From assembly GCA_028139135.1 (NCBI GenBank), contig JAOINB010000005.1, positions 1 to 64,000 of the forward strand: a stretch of 64,000 nt of DNA, given 5' to 3'. Positions 63,635-64,000 of the stretch are shown here, piece after piece (within the stretch, counting starts at the first letter, position 1; the number at the start of each line of letters is the position of its first letter). The translations under genes and the position numbers were made by a program. Source of the DNA: Betaproteobacteria bacterium (lineage in GTDB: Bacteria; Pseudomonadota; Gammaproteobacteria; Burkholderiales; Burkholderiaceae_A). The notes under the pieces are model-generated. The model saw only the letters and a program-made list of their open reading frames with translations. It was not told the origin of the DNA and searched no databases.

Positions 63635-64000
63635 ATGTTTTTATTTTTGTTGACTTCGTTTTGTATTTTTTCCGGTGTAGCTATTTATTTGTATAGAATC
63701 TGGGGTGCCTCATATACGTTTTCGTTAATTTCTGTGGCGACGATTTCCGTTGTAATGTATTCGATGATAGGTACACTAAGCGAAAACGCAATGAATATTT
63801 CTTTTTCTGCACAAAAAAGTCTGCTGACGGAATCACTTTTTGGAAATACTCTTGTTGCAGATCAGGTAACGGACGTAAGTGCTTTAGATGAGCACATACA
63901 ATCTCTAGAAAAAGATTTAAGCGTCAACGGTGGAGATATTAATAAATGGGTGTTGCTCGCCAGGTCGTACATGAAAAAAGAAAATTTCAGCAAAGCATCC
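63635..64000 (+). CDS. CcmI-like TPR protein, N-terminal part (runs off the window)
   Basis: An ORF open to the right edge, absent from the ORF track, with 122 residues visible. Two N-terminal membrane segments (FLLTSFCIFSGVAIYLY and SLISVATISVVMYSMIG) are followed by LEKDLSVNGGDINKWVLLARSYM, which resembles the first TPR of CcmI/CycH cytochrome c maturation proteins. Only the start is seen, so the family is tentative. Confidence 0.5.
   Translation, partial: MFLFLLTSFCIFSGVAIYLYRIWGASYTFSLISVATISVVMYSMIGTLSENAMNISFSAQKSLLTESLFGNTLVADQVTDVSALDEHIQSLEKDLSVNGGDINKWVLLARSYMKKENFSKAS

Overview
The window is a stretch of a low-G+C proteobacterial chromosome that best fits the Betaproteobacteria (Burkholderiales-like). 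The gene orders mdh/sdhCDAB/sdhE/gltA/zapE, bamD/rluD/pgeF/phaC/phaB/phaR, msrB/yciB/bolA and ygfZ/mltG/tmk/holB/tatD are characteristic of that class, and a DUF2863-type protein is present. Lineage is inferred from synteny and protein families only.

Positions 1-820 hold the 3' half of guaA. Immediately downstream lies a mobile genomic island of about 15.1 kb (803-15914). It carries a tyrosine recombinase next to its left end. It is bounded by an imperfect direct repeat whose two copies both encode the GuaA C-terminus (TIEWE-stop), and short TTGCAAAC integrase-arm-like repeats lie inside both ends. The left half (2.3-7.6 kb) is very AT-rich. It holds small unknown genes, a probable HUH-type Rep/relaxase-like protein, a ribbon-helix-helix-like protein, recurrent TGTTCA-N4/5-TGAACA palindromes, a duplicated promoter block and two near-identical terminators. 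The right half begins with a serine recombinase. It carries a type III restriction-modification pair followed by three further putative nucleases: a GIY-YIG protein, a PvuRts1I/AbaSI-like protein and a NucS/DUF91-like protein. This nuclease string is the best candidate for an incompletely described defence module.

From 16 to 23.5 kb there are scattered small membrane or lipoprotein genes, a divergent formaldehyde-activating-enzyme paralogue, a methyltransferase, an FMN alpha-hydroxy-acid dehydrogenase and a gamma-glutamyltransferase. Housekeeping genes follow to 30.3 kb: tadA, an L,D-transpeptidase, bolA, yciB, msrB, ygfZ, mltG, tmk, holB and tatD.

From 30.5 to 44.1 kb is a surface-glycan locus: a phosphatase, msbA, two glycosyltransferases including a heptosyltransferase with an apparent ATT start codon, a sialyltransferase-like gene, and a compact operon for a CMP-legionaminic-acid-type nonulosonic acid (ptmE, legF, legB, legC, neuD/legH-like, legI, legG) headed by an O-antigen-ligase-like gene. 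From 44.1 to 49.7 kb are polyhydroxybutyrate genes (thiolase, reductase, synthase, PhaR) with rimO embedded. From 49.8 to 59.9 kb come pgeF, rluD, bamD, zapE, citrate synthase, succinate dehydrogenase and malate dehydrogenase. The right end carries a DUF2863 gene, a TonB-dependent receptor behind a recognisable cobalamin riboswitch (so probably BtuB), and the start of a CcmI-like gene that runs off the window. No rRNA, tRNA or CRISPR array was recognised.
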